A DNA stretch of 64,000 nt from Numida meleagris (Eukaryota > Chordata > Aves > Galliformes > Numididae): contig NC_034415.1 of the NCBI RefSeq assembly GCF_002078875.1, positions 21,591,225-21,655,224 on the forward strand, read 5' to 3'. The stretch's first letter is position 1. Each line of letters starts with the position of its first letter. The position numbers and the translations under genes are program-made. The notes below the pieces were generated by a model, which ran no database searches, had not been told where the DNA came from, and worked only from the letters and a program-made list of their open reading frames with translations. Positions 22,905 through 42,055 of this stretch are shown one piece after another.

Positions 22905-24585
22905 GGTTTTGAAGGTGGTAGCATCCTTTGCCTTCTCCAAGCTGAGGCACAGCAGCTGGGGCCACGTTCTCCTCTCTAACACGTGTGTTCTACCAGAAAC
23001 CTGATTGAAAAGAAGAGATAATGGTAAGATATTTGGACTCCAATCAGGGTTTTGTTTGGGTAATGTATTTTGACTGTGTGGTGTGAAATGTTTTTCACTT
23101 GTTCCGCACAAAGCAAAGAGAAACCCTGCCACTGCTTCTGGTTTGTGTTGGAAGAGGAGGTTGTGTAGGTAATATCATTCTGGACTGATCAAAGAAGCTG
23201 GGGAAAGGAGTAAATTATTTTTTTTTTTAGATCATGACTACAGCTGACTATTTTATAATGAGTTATTATGTTGTTGCATTTTTTTTTCCCACAGCCCTTC
23301 CCTACTTGAAAGTGTCAGGAAAACTTTTGTCAAAGTGATTTACAAAGTGCTCAGAAGGAGCATCAGTAGTTGCTCTTGCTGGTTTTCTTCCCCTGAGCTC
23401 CTAATATTTGGGGAGTGAGGGAGATGAAGAACAAAGGTGCTTAAATCCAGCTTCTGAAGTCCTGTGAATGTGGGACCATCTTGGCTTTTAAATGAGTTTC
23501 TGCCTTGTGTTTTATGGAAATTTGGCAGCTGAATACTGAAGTCAAAATGTCCTTTATCTAAATGACAAAATCTCTCTAGTTATTTTAGGGATTTGAGAAT
23601 AACTTCTTTGATGTTCCTGGCTGGCAATGATGTGAAACAGAGAATGAATGACATTGCCGTGTCCAAAAGCAATGAGGTTCAATGAAGTTAAACAGCCTAC
23701 ACAAAATGATGTAAAATAAATCAGATTTTTAAAATTCTTCCATTTTTCATAGCTGTTAACAAATAATGCTTTCAAGTTGAACTACCAGGCTACATTCTGT
23801 AGTTCTTATTGATTTCAGTTGGAGCTCTACCTAAATAAAATGTGCCCACTTTTATTTTGACTCTTTAAATCCATCATTCTTTGCTGCTACTCCTTGACTT
23901 TGTCACGTTGTTTCCTATGCTGATCAGCCCTTGTTGTGTGAGCACAACATGCCATTAGAGCTCCTACTCCAAGAAGATGACAAACGGTGGTGTTTTCACA
24001 TATAAAATTTATGCTTTCAGTAATCCTCAATCATTTAAAGTATTAGAATGTGAAAGTTTGCTCCTCGTGCAAGGTGAGCACAAGGAGATGGGGTCATGGG
24101 AGTATAAGGGAAGATGTGTGGGAAGAAGGTGCAGAATCACAAGGGCTATTTGGATGAAAAATTCTCTGCCTGTATCTCTGTGTGTCACTCACATATTCCT
24201 TCTCCCTTTCTGCTTTTATTATTTTTTTAATGTAACTCAACAGTTAATACAAATGAAAATGTGACAAGCAGGTTACGCAAGTTGAAGGCAAAGTCATTAG
24301 GCTGCTCTCACAGCTGGTGAATTCAGAATACCTTCACAGCCATGTCAACAAGTTGCAGTAACTCCATCCAGATGTGTCAGGTTGGGAACTATATTAGCTC
24401 TGCAATTACAGAGTAGTAGGAAAATGTTAGGGAAGCTTATCATGGGATTTAACCCCCCGTGGAAAAGAAAGCAGCACAGATTTCGGAAGCCAACCAAATC
24501 CAAAGCAGAAATAGTTTTGGCTCTTTCATACTCACAATCCCCATGTTACAGCAGTGCTTCCATCTTGTGCAAGGGCAGATCTATA
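22905..24585. other. Intergenic, no gene seen
   Basis: AT-rich sequence with T/A tracts (for example 23217-23229 and 23280-23290). No splice-bounded coding frame or repeat family recognised. Confidence 0.5.
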
Positions 24586-24586
24586 G

Positions 24587-24775
24587 AACCACAAAATTAC
24601 AGGGTGGTTTGGATTGGAAGCGACCTTGAAACCATCCAGTCCCAACCTCCTGCCATGGGTGATGTTGCCATCTGCTAGACCAGGTTGCCCAAAGCGCCAT
24701 CCAACCCAGCCTTTAATGCTTCCAGGGATGGGGCATCCGCAGCTTCTCTGGGCAACTCATTCCAGTATGTCCAGT
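24587..24775 (-). mobile_element. CR1 3' fragment, reverse orientation, diverged
   Basis: CCATCCAGTCCCAACCTCC, TGCCATGGGTGATGTTGCC, and GATGGGGCATCCGCAGC with TCTGGGCAACTCATTCCAG are reversed-CR1 landmarks. The terminal octamer repeats have decayed. Confidence 0.82.
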
Positions 24776-24779
24776 CCTA

Positions 24780-27700
24780 TGCTGTGACTCAAGCAGATAA
24801 AGCAATATCAAGTGTTTATAATACCCAATGATGTGTATAATCTCTTTGGTACAGTACACCTCCTTTCTATTTTTAACCCAGGGTGAGACATCATAAAACA
24901 AGGGATGGTACATTTGAAAGAGGAGAAGCCATTTCAGTGATCACTGGGACCCATAAAATGAACTAAGAATAGTGGGAGATCTGCTTCCTCCTCATAAATT
25001 AATGACAAAACTGCCTGCCACTAGCTCCTTGTCGGTTTGGTGCTACAATGTGCTGTCCACTGCATCACTCAAAGACAACCCCACGAGTCATCCAAATAGA
25101 ATGAAGCTCAAATACTGAATTTGTTTCCATGATGTTGGCCTGAACTGTCACTGGCACAGGGTGATAGTTAGGGTGACAGCTGTGAGCTTGCAAGGGGGAC
25201 AGGCGACTAAACACATGCTTAAACACGGCGCTATATGCCCAATAATCAGTAACATCGAGAGGGCGACATTAAACAAAATAATAAATTGTGTGCTGAGCTT
25301 CAAATTGGATCCCTTTTTTATTTGATTTTGCTAGGATTTATTCCATTTGACAAACCATGCTGTTTAGAATACAATAGTGGCATAATCACAGCCTGAGGCC
25401 CTCATTCTTCAAGATAATGGGATACTTATTCATCTAAGGCAGGTACAAGTCTGTCCTTGGCTTTCATTTTACAAGATTACTTGTATTTCTGTCTCGTTTG
25501 CAATAGGTGATATCTGTCAGAAAGCAATTTTCACCCAATTTGGGGTTCTTAATATTTTGTCTTTAAACTCGCTTTGTTGTTGATTTTTCTTTCCCCACTG
25601 CCTGACATGCATTTGGCAAGCAACCTGCAGACAAGTCGCTTTTCTTTTCACACAAATAAATAAATAACCAGCATCCTGGCCCTGTTTATATAGCTCGACG
25701 ATTTATTAGTTAAGCGTGACAGCACAGGAATTTTTCAATGTACGAGGCATCCTGGCTGGTGTGTGTTCCACTTCATCCTTAAGAAAAGAGAGCTGCGCTC
25801 ACTTTTGTTGGCCCTGATGGTCTGAAGGTTCACCAGATAACAGCCCCTCATCCCCCTCTGAGATGTGCCAAAAAACAGCACCAACCAGAGCGCCCGAGCA
25901 GAGGTCTTCATTCAGCAACATGCTCTGGGGGCTTAGCTTCAACATTTTGTTTAGTGAAGGCAAATAGAGAGGGGGTTTGTTTGTTTGTTGTGGTTTTTTT
26001 GGCAGGAGTGGAGATGTTTTTTCAGATGTTGTTGGAAAAGGGGAAAAAAAGTTGGTCCACCAGCATGGTTCTGCTTAATGCTAAAATGAAACATTTGGAT
26101 TGAAATGCATTTTCAGTTAAAAAAAAAAAAAAAAACAAAACTGATTTGAAATGGGGAAAAATGTACTAATCTGCTCGGACCCTGAAAGTATTTAGACAAC
26201 ACTCTCACTGTTTGGGATATCAGTCTTTCCACATTCCATATGCAAAACCTTCCATGTGATGGAGCTGTGTGAATCCACAGCACAGTGAAGTGCTCAGCCC
26301 TTGTGGACCAGTGCTTGTCCATCCCACCAGGCATGCTATGGGTCACCCAGGTGTTAGTGGGCTTCAAAGATGGCATCTTCTCTGGTCAATAGTGGGCTTA
26401 GCCATTTTCAAGGGAGAGCAAGAGATCTCAAGGTGTCTGAGAGACACAGGTGGAGGCAAAGCAAACAAACAAAATGGGGGAAACGTGGCTGAAATCAAAA
26501 GCGTCTCTCTCATCTCTGTTTAAGCTGGTTAGAGCAGCTCCGTTCAAAGAGGAATTACTCCGACAACTCAGACACCTTTCTTTTCTCTCTGGATGTCTCT
26601 GAAGACTAATTTGCTCCTTCTGCTCCATCAGCTTTCCTTTCCATTGTTCCCCACTGATGCAATTTTTTTGGTCTTACTTCAGAAACATTCCTCCCTGAGC
26701 AATAGTCTCCAGCATGAAGGGCAAGGAGAGGAAATTAAGACGTTACTAAGGGTTGAGAGATATCTCATGTTTCAGAGTGGATCAGAAGGAGGTTTTTCTT
26801 CCTTTAAAATGCCTGTTACGGGGAGGTTAGGCAAACATGTTCGGTGGCTTATGTGGGGGAGAGGGCTGGGGTGGAGCAGGGTGGGTGTTCAGGGAGCCGT
26901 AACGCTTTGCTCTTCAATAAATGTGTCCTTAATTCCTCAAGTGGGTCCGTCAGCAGCAGGTAATCTCCTGGAGGGAAGAGTTTCGTCTTTGGTGGTCTCC
27001 ACAGGGCAATCGCAAGGAGTTTTACTAGACGGTTCAAAGTGTGCAGTTTTACTTGGAGAAAGGAAAAGGTTGGGTGACTGTCAGTTGAGACTTTTTACTT
27101 TTTTTTTTTTTTTTTGCAAAACTGAAACTAAAACATAACTTTTGAGTAACATTTTTTACCTTGAACAACCACAAGCTGAAGGGAGCCGAGCCACTTCCAC
27201 TAGGAGAGTGATTTATTTTCTTATAGGAAAGTTCATTTTTTAACTAAAGAACAAGAAGTCTGTACACATGAAAATCCATTAGCAGTGTTTTCTACAGTGG
27301 ATTTCACTTTTTCCCATGTGTGTCCCTGGATAGATGTGGACACCTGCATGGAGATTTTAAACTGGCTTCTGGATTGCTTTGTTTCCCTCTGCTTCTTTAC
27401 ATGGAGACATTGGAGAAATGGTCTTCTGTACTTGGCAGTCACCCAGGCTGGGGGCTCCAAGCCATAGAGATGGCCCTTGCCTCAATTAATTTAGTCTTTG
27501 TGGCACTTGTCACCTATTAATTGACTCCATAAGGAAGGAGGAATGGAGAAATTAACATTACTATTGCAGTTCTGATTAGATTGTGGCATAAAGTTAAGTT
27601 TACTGTGCAAAATGATGGCTCCAATATCAGTCAGGGAACAGCAGGTGCCTTATCTGGGCTTCGTTGTGTTTGATTCACCACATGGGTGCTGGATGAAGCA

Positions 27701-30700
27701 CCTTTTCATAGGGAATAGCTCCAGTCCCATCTCTTCCCCATGCACTTCCCCATGTCCAACATTCTGTGGACTTGTAGCCTCCCAGTGTCTGGTGGAAATG
27801 AGTTCCCCTAGGAACAATGTGCTTTGTGAAATGGCTCATTCTTTGTTCAGCAGCTGTTGTAAACACCTTAGGTTTGTTCACTTGGACTCCTAGTTGTTCC
27901 CAGTGCAAAGGGTGCAACCCCATGGTTCTGGGGTCTGCAGGCTGTGGGCAAGCTGGGCAGTCATGGTGGGTGGTGGGCTGGAAATCAGTGCTGCACAGAT
28001 GGTGCCACTAGCACAGAGTACTTTGTCTTCATTTATATCATTTTATGCTGGCAGTTTTAAACATACCCAGATTCCTCAGTCATGTCCTAGAGCAGAGCAG
28101 TCATTCCATGATATGTTTTTCCATTATGATTCCTCTGAAAAACATAAGGAGGAAGTTTGATCTCCAAGGAGATGAAAAATCCTACCAACGTCATCTTTTA
28201 CTGGACCTTCTTCTAAGTTTATTGAAAAAACCTCACACTGCTGTTTATCAGTTCTCCCATGTGTTTTCCTGTGGACACGGTGCAATCCAACATTGTGATA
28301 TTTTGCTTTTCTAATGCAGAGAGAATGTGTTTGAAAGGAGTCCAAGCTGCAGGAAATCCTTACCTTTCTGGTGGATGGGGCATGCTGTCTGCCTCTGGCT
28401 GTGGGTGAATTAATGCTGCCCTAGGTCCCTGCATTCCCTGCCTGAGACTTGTTGGGAAGGTTTGCAGGAGGAGCATTGCAGAGAGCACCCTGCAGGGATG
28501 ATGCTGCTGGGAGCAGGGGGTCAAAGGTCTGCAGGCACAGACACCAGTTTGGTGGCTCCCAGGAGAAGTGGAACTGGGAAACGGGCTTGGCTTATCTCAG
28601 GTCTGTGGAAGCCAGACAGCGAAATGCCTTTTATGCTCTGCGTCCAACCTGGCATGCCTAGGGTAGCCAAGATGCAGTCCTACCACATCCTACGTCCTAC
28701 CTTGGATGCTATCCTGACACTAGAGGAATTAAAGTATTTTCCTCCTTTGACTTCAACAGGTGAAGAATGAGCTGTCTGATAGGGAGGAGTCTGGGCTTAG
28801 CCTCACAGGGTCATGTTCACCTGGGATCACTGGGCTATCTGTAGTGCCAGCAGGACAGAACTGGGCAATGGAGCCGAAGAATTTCCCAGGGCTGCACAGA
28901 AAGCCAGCCTTCATCAGAAAGGAGCCTACGAATCCTGAAGACACCAAGTAAAATGTATGTAAAGGCCTCAAGTGATAGACGGACAAAAGTTGCAGGTATT
29001 TAAGTCACTTAGGCATTTTTAATATTTGTGTTGTCAAAGGCAAAATAGGTTTCTCTGACATGTGCCTTGCAGCAGGTTGGAATAAAAGACCAGCATGGTC
29101 CCTTCTGGACTTGCAGCTTCTGAAAACAGGGACAGCCCCAGTGTGTAATAGGATCTTCGCTCTTATGACGGGGCTTGAATAACATTATGGTGACTTTGCA
29201 TAGATTTTTGCCCTTAATGCAAATAGGGAAATGATTTTTTAATCAGGTAAGATAAGGCTGAAACATGATAGATAGAGTTGGGGTTATTAATGAAATACAA
29301 AGAAGTAGCCTGTAGGTCCATAAAGTGTTCTTAAAAATAATGCAATAGTAAAAAAATGAGTTACTTTGGGTAATAACAACGTGAGAGACCCTTGATGCAA
29401 ATCTTTGTAATGAGTGCATTTCGATGAGTGTTTGAAAAATATATACGTATTTATTTGCATTGATATGTTTATATGGCTTTACATATCAACTTAGTCAGGA
29501 AAAATTGAATAAAATGTCTCAGGTCTGGGAAATGAGAAGAGATTATGAAAAGCAGATTTAATACAGCACCGTTTTTTGATGTTTGTGGCACATTTCATCA
29601 TATTGCCAGAGACACCCAATTACACAGCTTGCAGAGTAATCAGCAAATGGGGGATCCGAAGGAGAATATTAACTGTGGTCTTTTTTCCCCTTCCTCCTCC
29701 TCCTCCTTTAGCAAATATTATGTTATGCTTTATGGAAATGGATCAGAATGCCACATGTGCAGTTAATACTGAGCTCTGGAGCTCTTTCAAATCTTATTTT
29801 TCCCCTCACATTGTATTTTTCTGGAACAAACTTTCGGACATGGCTCTTAGGGCCAAAATATCACCTTGAACTTCCTAGAAGTTTGGCTTCCAGTTTTAGC
29901 AGGTGGCAGAATTTACCTTGTCAACCTTGTGCCGCAGGCAAAATCAGGTCATACTCATAACTGCATAGAACCATGGTGGATGCCTGTAGATAGTGAGCGT
30001 GATATTCAACAGCCTTGAAGTTTCCAGAATCTCTTTTTCCAAAAGAATTTAAATACTCAAAGCAAACCTGCAACAGCACTGAAAAAGGAAATCTAGTGAT
30101 TAATAAAACTGTGTGACCCATCCTCTTGTTCTGAGCACAAATAGAAAATAGCTGCAGTCTAAGGCAATGGTGAATGACTGACATTTTGGGTGCGTGTGAT
30201 CAAATGGTCCTCAAAGGCGCTGATAGAAATGGGTCAAAGAAATAAACTGAATATATTGCAGGCAGGTTGTCCTCAGACTATGTTCACATTTCCACTGTTC
30301 CTGGCTCTCTGCCTGGTCTAAGAGAAAATCACTTTTCTTGAGAATGTCAGAAAAGTCATTAATCATTATTACAAATGAACTTGCTTTTCTTTCCCAATTA
30401 TTTTTTCCCTACTGCATTTTCTCCACTACAATATTTCTGCAGTTGGGAAAAGAATCTAGGAAGTCATATTGGTCAAGTTTATTAAGAAGACATTCTGATT
30501 AGTTTGATTCTTTTTCAAGAGCTTCATCAACAGATCAGTATAATCTCGATAATTTCAGGAGGATGCTTTTTTTCCCCATCAGCTCTATCAAGCATCACAT
30601 TAGATCTGTAGCCAAGATGGAAAACCTTTGACATCATCACCAGCTTCTTGCCCAAACAGAAGCTTCTCCATCTCAGTGATGTTCAGACTAACTCTGAGAG

Positions 30701-32040
30701 AGTAGCATTGTAGAGGAATGAGTTATGCCATCTTGCCAAGCATAGCCTGTCCTGGCTTGCTTGACCTAGAAAAGGCAACAGATCTTCCATTTTTAATAGA
30801 AAATCCCCCAAATTGTGGGAAAGCCCCAGCCATTTGAGAAGAGTCAGATTTAACCTTTAAATCAAGCTCTCTTTCTGCTCAGGTCTCTCCCACCACCACC
30901 CCATCAGACAAGACTTCATCTCCTGGCTTGTGCTGGAAGATGCCTGGCAAGCAGACCCCTTGTGCCTGCCCTTTCAGTAGCATCTATGTCCTGTAGCCAA
31001 AGGGGAATTTTCTTTCCCACCCCAACTGGAGGCAGCGGACTCTAACGACAAGATGTCAATTCCTTGATCCCTATGATATTGTCCATTCAGTGCCTTCCCC
31101 AAACGATGGCTGATGGCATATGTCATCATCAGCAAGGACATGATGGTGGCATGTGGCAGTGGAGCACAGCTCTTGACTTGGGCACAAATGCCTGGCCCAT
31201 GCTAGAAAACCCCTCGCAGCCACCACTGACATGTCAGCCTGCTTGCACCCATGCCAGTCTTCTTGGGTAGCTGTCAATGTAAGATGCGCAAAGTAAATAT
31301 TCCTTGATTTTTTTTTCCCCCTTTTTATTAGTGGTGTATGAAAACAGGCAATAATTTTACAGAAAGCAAGACTGGCACAATTGGTACATAGCGTCATGCT
31401 GCAGCTTTTCTGAAATGAATATAAACTCTTTTTTTTTTTCTTCTTTTACCTGTCAGAATAAATAAATATGATACAAGTTTGAGTTCCTCGATAGCGAATT
31501 CTAAAGCACAAGTTCTTACACTACAGCTCAATTTTACAGCAATCTGTACAGTATATTACTTTGATTTCCTTTTTTGTTTACCTTTAGAAGCCTTTGTTCC
31601 TTTGCAAGATAGGTTCGACACACAAACACGTTTACACGTTGGAGCTAACTGTATACCTTGGGTCAGAAGCTGGGAAAAAAAACTGATTGCCTCCTGGCAT
31701 GAGAAAATAAACCAAAAAGTAGTTTCGTTTTGTACAGGCACACTTACATTTCTCCAGTGTGAGACGGATCTGTTCAATAACTAGAGTGGTTTAAAAAGGC
31801 TTTGGCCATTTGTAGGGCGGCAGATGCACTATGGGTTTTGTTTGTGTCTTTCTGAGCTTTTGCAGAAGGCTTTTAGCCTGGAGCCCAGACTGCTCCAAAA
31901 ATAAAAATAAATTGTATGTTTCTGTTAATATATGACAAACTTTTTATTCTTTACAAATTAACGTTGGGGCTAAATTTGTTTGAAATCAGTGCAATTGCTC
32001 CACCGTGACATCAGAGCAGTTCAGAGCAGTGTCAGGGTCT
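24780..32040. other. Intergenic, no gene; several AT-rich candidate regulatory blocks
   Basis: No coding structure recognised over 7 kb and almost no repeats, which is itself notable next to CR1-rich flanks. Blocks at about 25195-25720 and 29150-29640 are dense in TAAT/ATTA cores; the latter contains a perfect ATGCAAAT octamer at 29217-29224. A third block, 31270-31960, is AT-rich with polyadenylation-like hexamers on both strands. An A17 tract lies near 26120. Confidence 0.45.
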
Positions 32041-32045
32041 TAACA

Positions 32046-32221
32046 ATCATAGAATCATAGAATGGATTGGGTTGAAAGGGACCTCAAAGATCATCTAAAT
32101 CCAACCCTCTGCCATGGACAGGATTGCCAACCACTAAAGCAGGAACCAGATGAGACTGCGCAGAGTCCCACCCAACCAAGCCTTCAACACCTCCAGGGAC
32201 AAGGCATCCACAGCTTCTTGG
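32046..32221 (-). mobile_element. CR1 3' fragment, reverse orientation
   Basis: AATCATAGAATCATAGAATG, then GGGACCTCAAAGATCATCTA, CCATGGACAGGATTGCCAAC and CACCTCCAGGGACAAGGCATC. Confidence 0.9.
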
Positions 32222-32224
32222 TAG

Positions 32225-35200
32225 GTTCTTCTGAAACGAGAAAGATTTCGTGACCTGGGACGTATCTAAACTTACAGGTCCCAATGCCACGATCAGTGTT
32301 GGCATTAATCAGAGCCCTCATCAAAGAGAGGCATCCATTTATGGAAGAGTGACAATGGCAGCTTGGCTTGTACGTCCCTTCCTCAAGCAGCTCTAGAAAC
32401 CAGGGGACAACATGACCATTGCTGTCCACATGGCTGGGGATGAAACAGCCTATCTGAGAGATCTGGAAAGCAAAGGATGTTTCATCATCCCTGGGCTGAT
32501 TTGGGGCATGGTGAGAAATCCACATGCAATTTTTTGTTTGTATGTTTGTGCTTTGCTGGAAATTTTGTTTGTTTTTGGGGCTTACTGCAACAGCCTTTTC
32601 CTATTCTTCTATCATAGGTTTGGATTGAGAGCAGGTCTACTCAGAGAAATACCTTTTTTCATTCAGTAGTAAACACAGGAGCTGTATTGCGTTGCTCTGG
32701 GACAGATCGTAAAAAAATCAGCAAGGGGTACATGGAGGAGTAAGGAAGGAGGAATAGAAAAATCAACACAGCTTGTAAAAACCAGCAGGAAATTTCTGTA
32801 ATTGAATTTTTTTAAGCCTAATTGAGTTATGTTTCATAGCTACTGTAATTAAACTAACAGAATATGGTAGATTTGAATTTACATTTCCTCTTTACAGAGG
32901 TTTATTTAATCCTTTTCATGTGAACTCTTCAGAAGTGTCCCAAAGTTGCTCTAAGTTGTCATGCCAATGGAAATACCATGCATGGCACATCGGACAGTAA
33001 TGGCTCCAGTTCCCTCTGTGTCCATCTGCCCTCGGCAGTTTTTTTCTTCCTCCCAGCCTCATTACTGGTATTTCTCCTGCACCATTTAGACACCTCCTTC
33101 ATTTCATTAATATCAGGCTTCTCTTGCAGAGCAGGAGAAATTTTGCTACAAACTCTTACCCTGAATATCATGACCTGTTTTCTCATGGGCCCTTATGCTG
33201 CATGGAGTGTAGCTAAAACCCTTACAAATTCAATAAGCAAGGGCTGAAGCCATGGCTGGTTCACCAAAGAAAGGAAGCGGATCAGATCTCTGCGGGAACA
33301 GCAAGGGGAGGGAATCCTTTCTTTTCTGTTTCTGAGACTCCATCAACAGATTCACTTTCCCAAGTAGCTCAGAAAGGACACAGAATGAGCAGACCTCACC
33401 TCCACCATCAGCGGTCAGGGGAGGTTTGCATGGGCCCTTTTCACTCTGTAACGTTTTCAGGCTTTTAAAATTTGAAGAGTTATGACATATGGTACCATTC
33501 CCCTCAGTCTTTCCACTATATATAGCCTTGAATTGGGTGGGGAGTTTCCTTATGTTTGTTCAAGTTTTTTCTTTCCCAATTCCCAGAGGCATTACAACAA
33601 TTTGCAGGAAAGAGTCTCTTTTGACAGATAATTCTTTATGCAAGTTTCACAAGCTGGGAGCCTGAATTCTTGCTTTTTGTACTTCCAAATCAATTTTCAC
33701 ATTATGGGTAAGCTTAATCTCATTGTGGAAGTTCTAGTTAATTTTTCACCATAAGAAAATTAAAAAAACCCCCAAACCCCATTATATATTTCAGTGCGTG
33801 TATATAGATTTGAGGCAATGGTGTGGGTGGGTTTTTTTTTTCTGTTATTTTTAAATATTAGATAATTTCATTCTGATTCAGAACAATCTCAGCATAAGAA
33901 ATGTGACGTGGCTGCACCAGATGGAGGCAGATGAGCAGGGAGATCCCATGGAAAGTCTGCAACTGCCCCAGTGACAAAAAGGGTGGCTATGGCTTTTTGG
34001 AGAAGGGGGAGGACAAAAACGAAAGCTTTGTTCTGATGTCCCTGGTTTGGGTGACAGGCACCTGGTGCTACTGAAGTGAAAGCTGGGATGTTCAAGGGAT
34101 CTTTTTGGAGACAGTAAATGTGCTTCGGTGGTTTTAATTTAATCGGAGTCCTTTGAAAGTGGCAGCCAAAAATCGACTTCCTACAAATAGATTTGGTTTT
34201 GGCAAAGCATAGAATTCTTCTGGTCACAGGACCTGATCTGACAAAGTCAGGAAAACTACAGAAGGAAAGAAAGCCCCAAACTGAAGTGCTTGGCAGAATA
34301 GAACTATTTAGGGAAGATGTTCCATTTACCTTGGAGTCCTGTGCAGTTGAGGAGCTGCCCTTCCCTTTCTTGCTACAGTTTTATGAGGGATAAAACATAA
34401 TTTCCCACCAAACTTGGCTATCCTACATCTCAGTTTAAGGGATTTAGACGCTTTTTTAAGACGCATTAGTGGAGTTGAAAACACACTTTCCCTTTTCCCC
34501 TCATGATTAAAGAGGTAACTTGACCCACGGCTTCTGCATTGGTATGAAGTAAGGCGGGAGCGAGAGGGGCTGTAGGCCACGCACACGTTGCTCTACATTT
34601 CTTCTTTAAATCAAGAAGGGGCCAGATGATCGCCTGCAGTGAATTAGCACAGCTCTGCTGCATGTTAGTGGCAGACCCGGATGACACCCTTTGGATTCCA
34701 ACTTAGCACCTGCCACAGAGCCAGTCTGCATTTTTGGTCCTAGGCGATATTAGATTAGATCTAGGTTTCCTCCCTCCCTGCTGCTTGGTGTGGTGAGTTC
34801 AAAGGATTTATTTGGTTTGGGGGGGGGGGAAAAGAAAAAGTCCTTTGGGTTGGCAGAAAGGTTGCTTCTCAAGAAGGAAAAACACTCTGGGTGGATTACT
34901 AAAATGAAGGGTCATTCCAGAGAAATGAGACCAAAGCTGTGGACTGAAATCGCTTTGCATTTGGTGAGTTTTGGTTACTTGAGGACATTGTACTTTTGGC
35001 AAGCGTATCTATTCCTCCTTGCTGCAGAGAATAGAAAGCCCCCGATTATCACCCCACTTGGCCTCCAGCATTGCAGCATTTTTCACTTGTTACATTCTCA
35101 CTTGCTAACTGGGGTCTGAAGCTGCACTGCTTGAGGGTAGAATTTGGTGATCAGAGCATTTTTCTAAGAACAGCTTGCATTAATCGTGGTTTTGTCAAGG

Positions 35201-35235
35201 AACCATATAATTCATGGTGTATGAACACAGTAGGA
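32225..35235. other. Intergenic, no gene seen
   Basis: Space between the CR1 at 32.1 kb and the putative end of the DMBX1 3' UTR. AT-rich, with a G10 run near 34820 and scattered homopolymer tracts. No recognisable gene. Confidence 0.5.
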
Positions 35236-35249
35236 GTTCATACAAAGTT

Positions 35250-35255
35250 TTTATT
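35250..35255 (-). terminator. Candidate DMBX1 polyadenylation signal AATAAA
   Basis: First canonical minus-strand AATAAA after the DMBX1 stop, about 930 nt downstream. A TGTGTTCAT GU-rich stretch follows about 25 nt later. Use in vivo is not shown by sequence alone, and a longer 3' UTR is possible. Confidence 0.45.
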
Positions 35256-36182
35256 GTTCTCTATTGTTGAAGTTAGACCAAAATGCTCTCCAAAAAGAAA
35301 ACCCCATAATTTGTAAATAGGGGAGTTTACACTTCACTGAAGACCAAAGAGGAAACAATCTAGTCAAAAGTAGTCAAGTGAATTTGGCTTTCATTCTTCT
35401 CCCCAGCCAACAGCATTCAGCCAGTGTTTTGTCCTCTGTCTGTGAACAAGTGCTATTAGAAAATAAAGGAAAAACGCTTGCCTTTTTGGAAGTGCTTAAA
35501 CAGGAAATTCACCGTTGCATCATTTCCTGGCTGCAATAATATCGGCTTTAGCAGAGAAGTGGAGCAGTGAATTGCATAATGGTTTTTCTTTGCCGTAAGC
35601 ACCATTAAGACTCTGAACCCAAGAAGAGCAACTAGATGCAAGCTGAGGTCAGGAGCATGGCTGATTTGTAACTTTGGGTCTAGCTACCAAAACTGGGAGA
35701 GAAAGGGGAATAAAAGCAAAAGAGGCCACAGTTCTGTAACACTGACAGTAACACACAGGCGGTGGATGCTTTCAACATTATAAACTATGAACACGACAAA
35801 GCAGGACTCTTTGTTTTCCCAAAGAATGCATCGACAACAAAAAAGGGTGTTCATAACACAGTTGGCATATTATTGTGGGGATGAGGCGAGGGGGCTTCTT
35901 CTGAACGTTACAGGCTTAACTCACAGCAGTCCAAAGGGACAGTTCATCTGTCTAAACACACATTCTCTCCCCCTTCCTTGTTAAATATTTAAAGAAGACC
36001 AAGCCAGTAGCAATGTCTGATGCAATTGCGGTGCTAGTAAGACATTAGTAAATGCAAAGTTTTCCCTGAAAGGGAGCACCTTACTCCAGGAAGAGATGAG
36101 GGTGGAAGGGGTTCCAGGAGTGACATGTCTGGTGCCAACCTCTGGTGCATCTTCTTATGGGCAATGGTTCCCCATCTGGCAG

Positions 36183-42055
<5,873 letters not shown>

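Noticed and set aside
26593..27138. 181-codon plus-strand open frame
   Set aside because: Ends in a T-tract-encoded Phe run and resembles no protein family.
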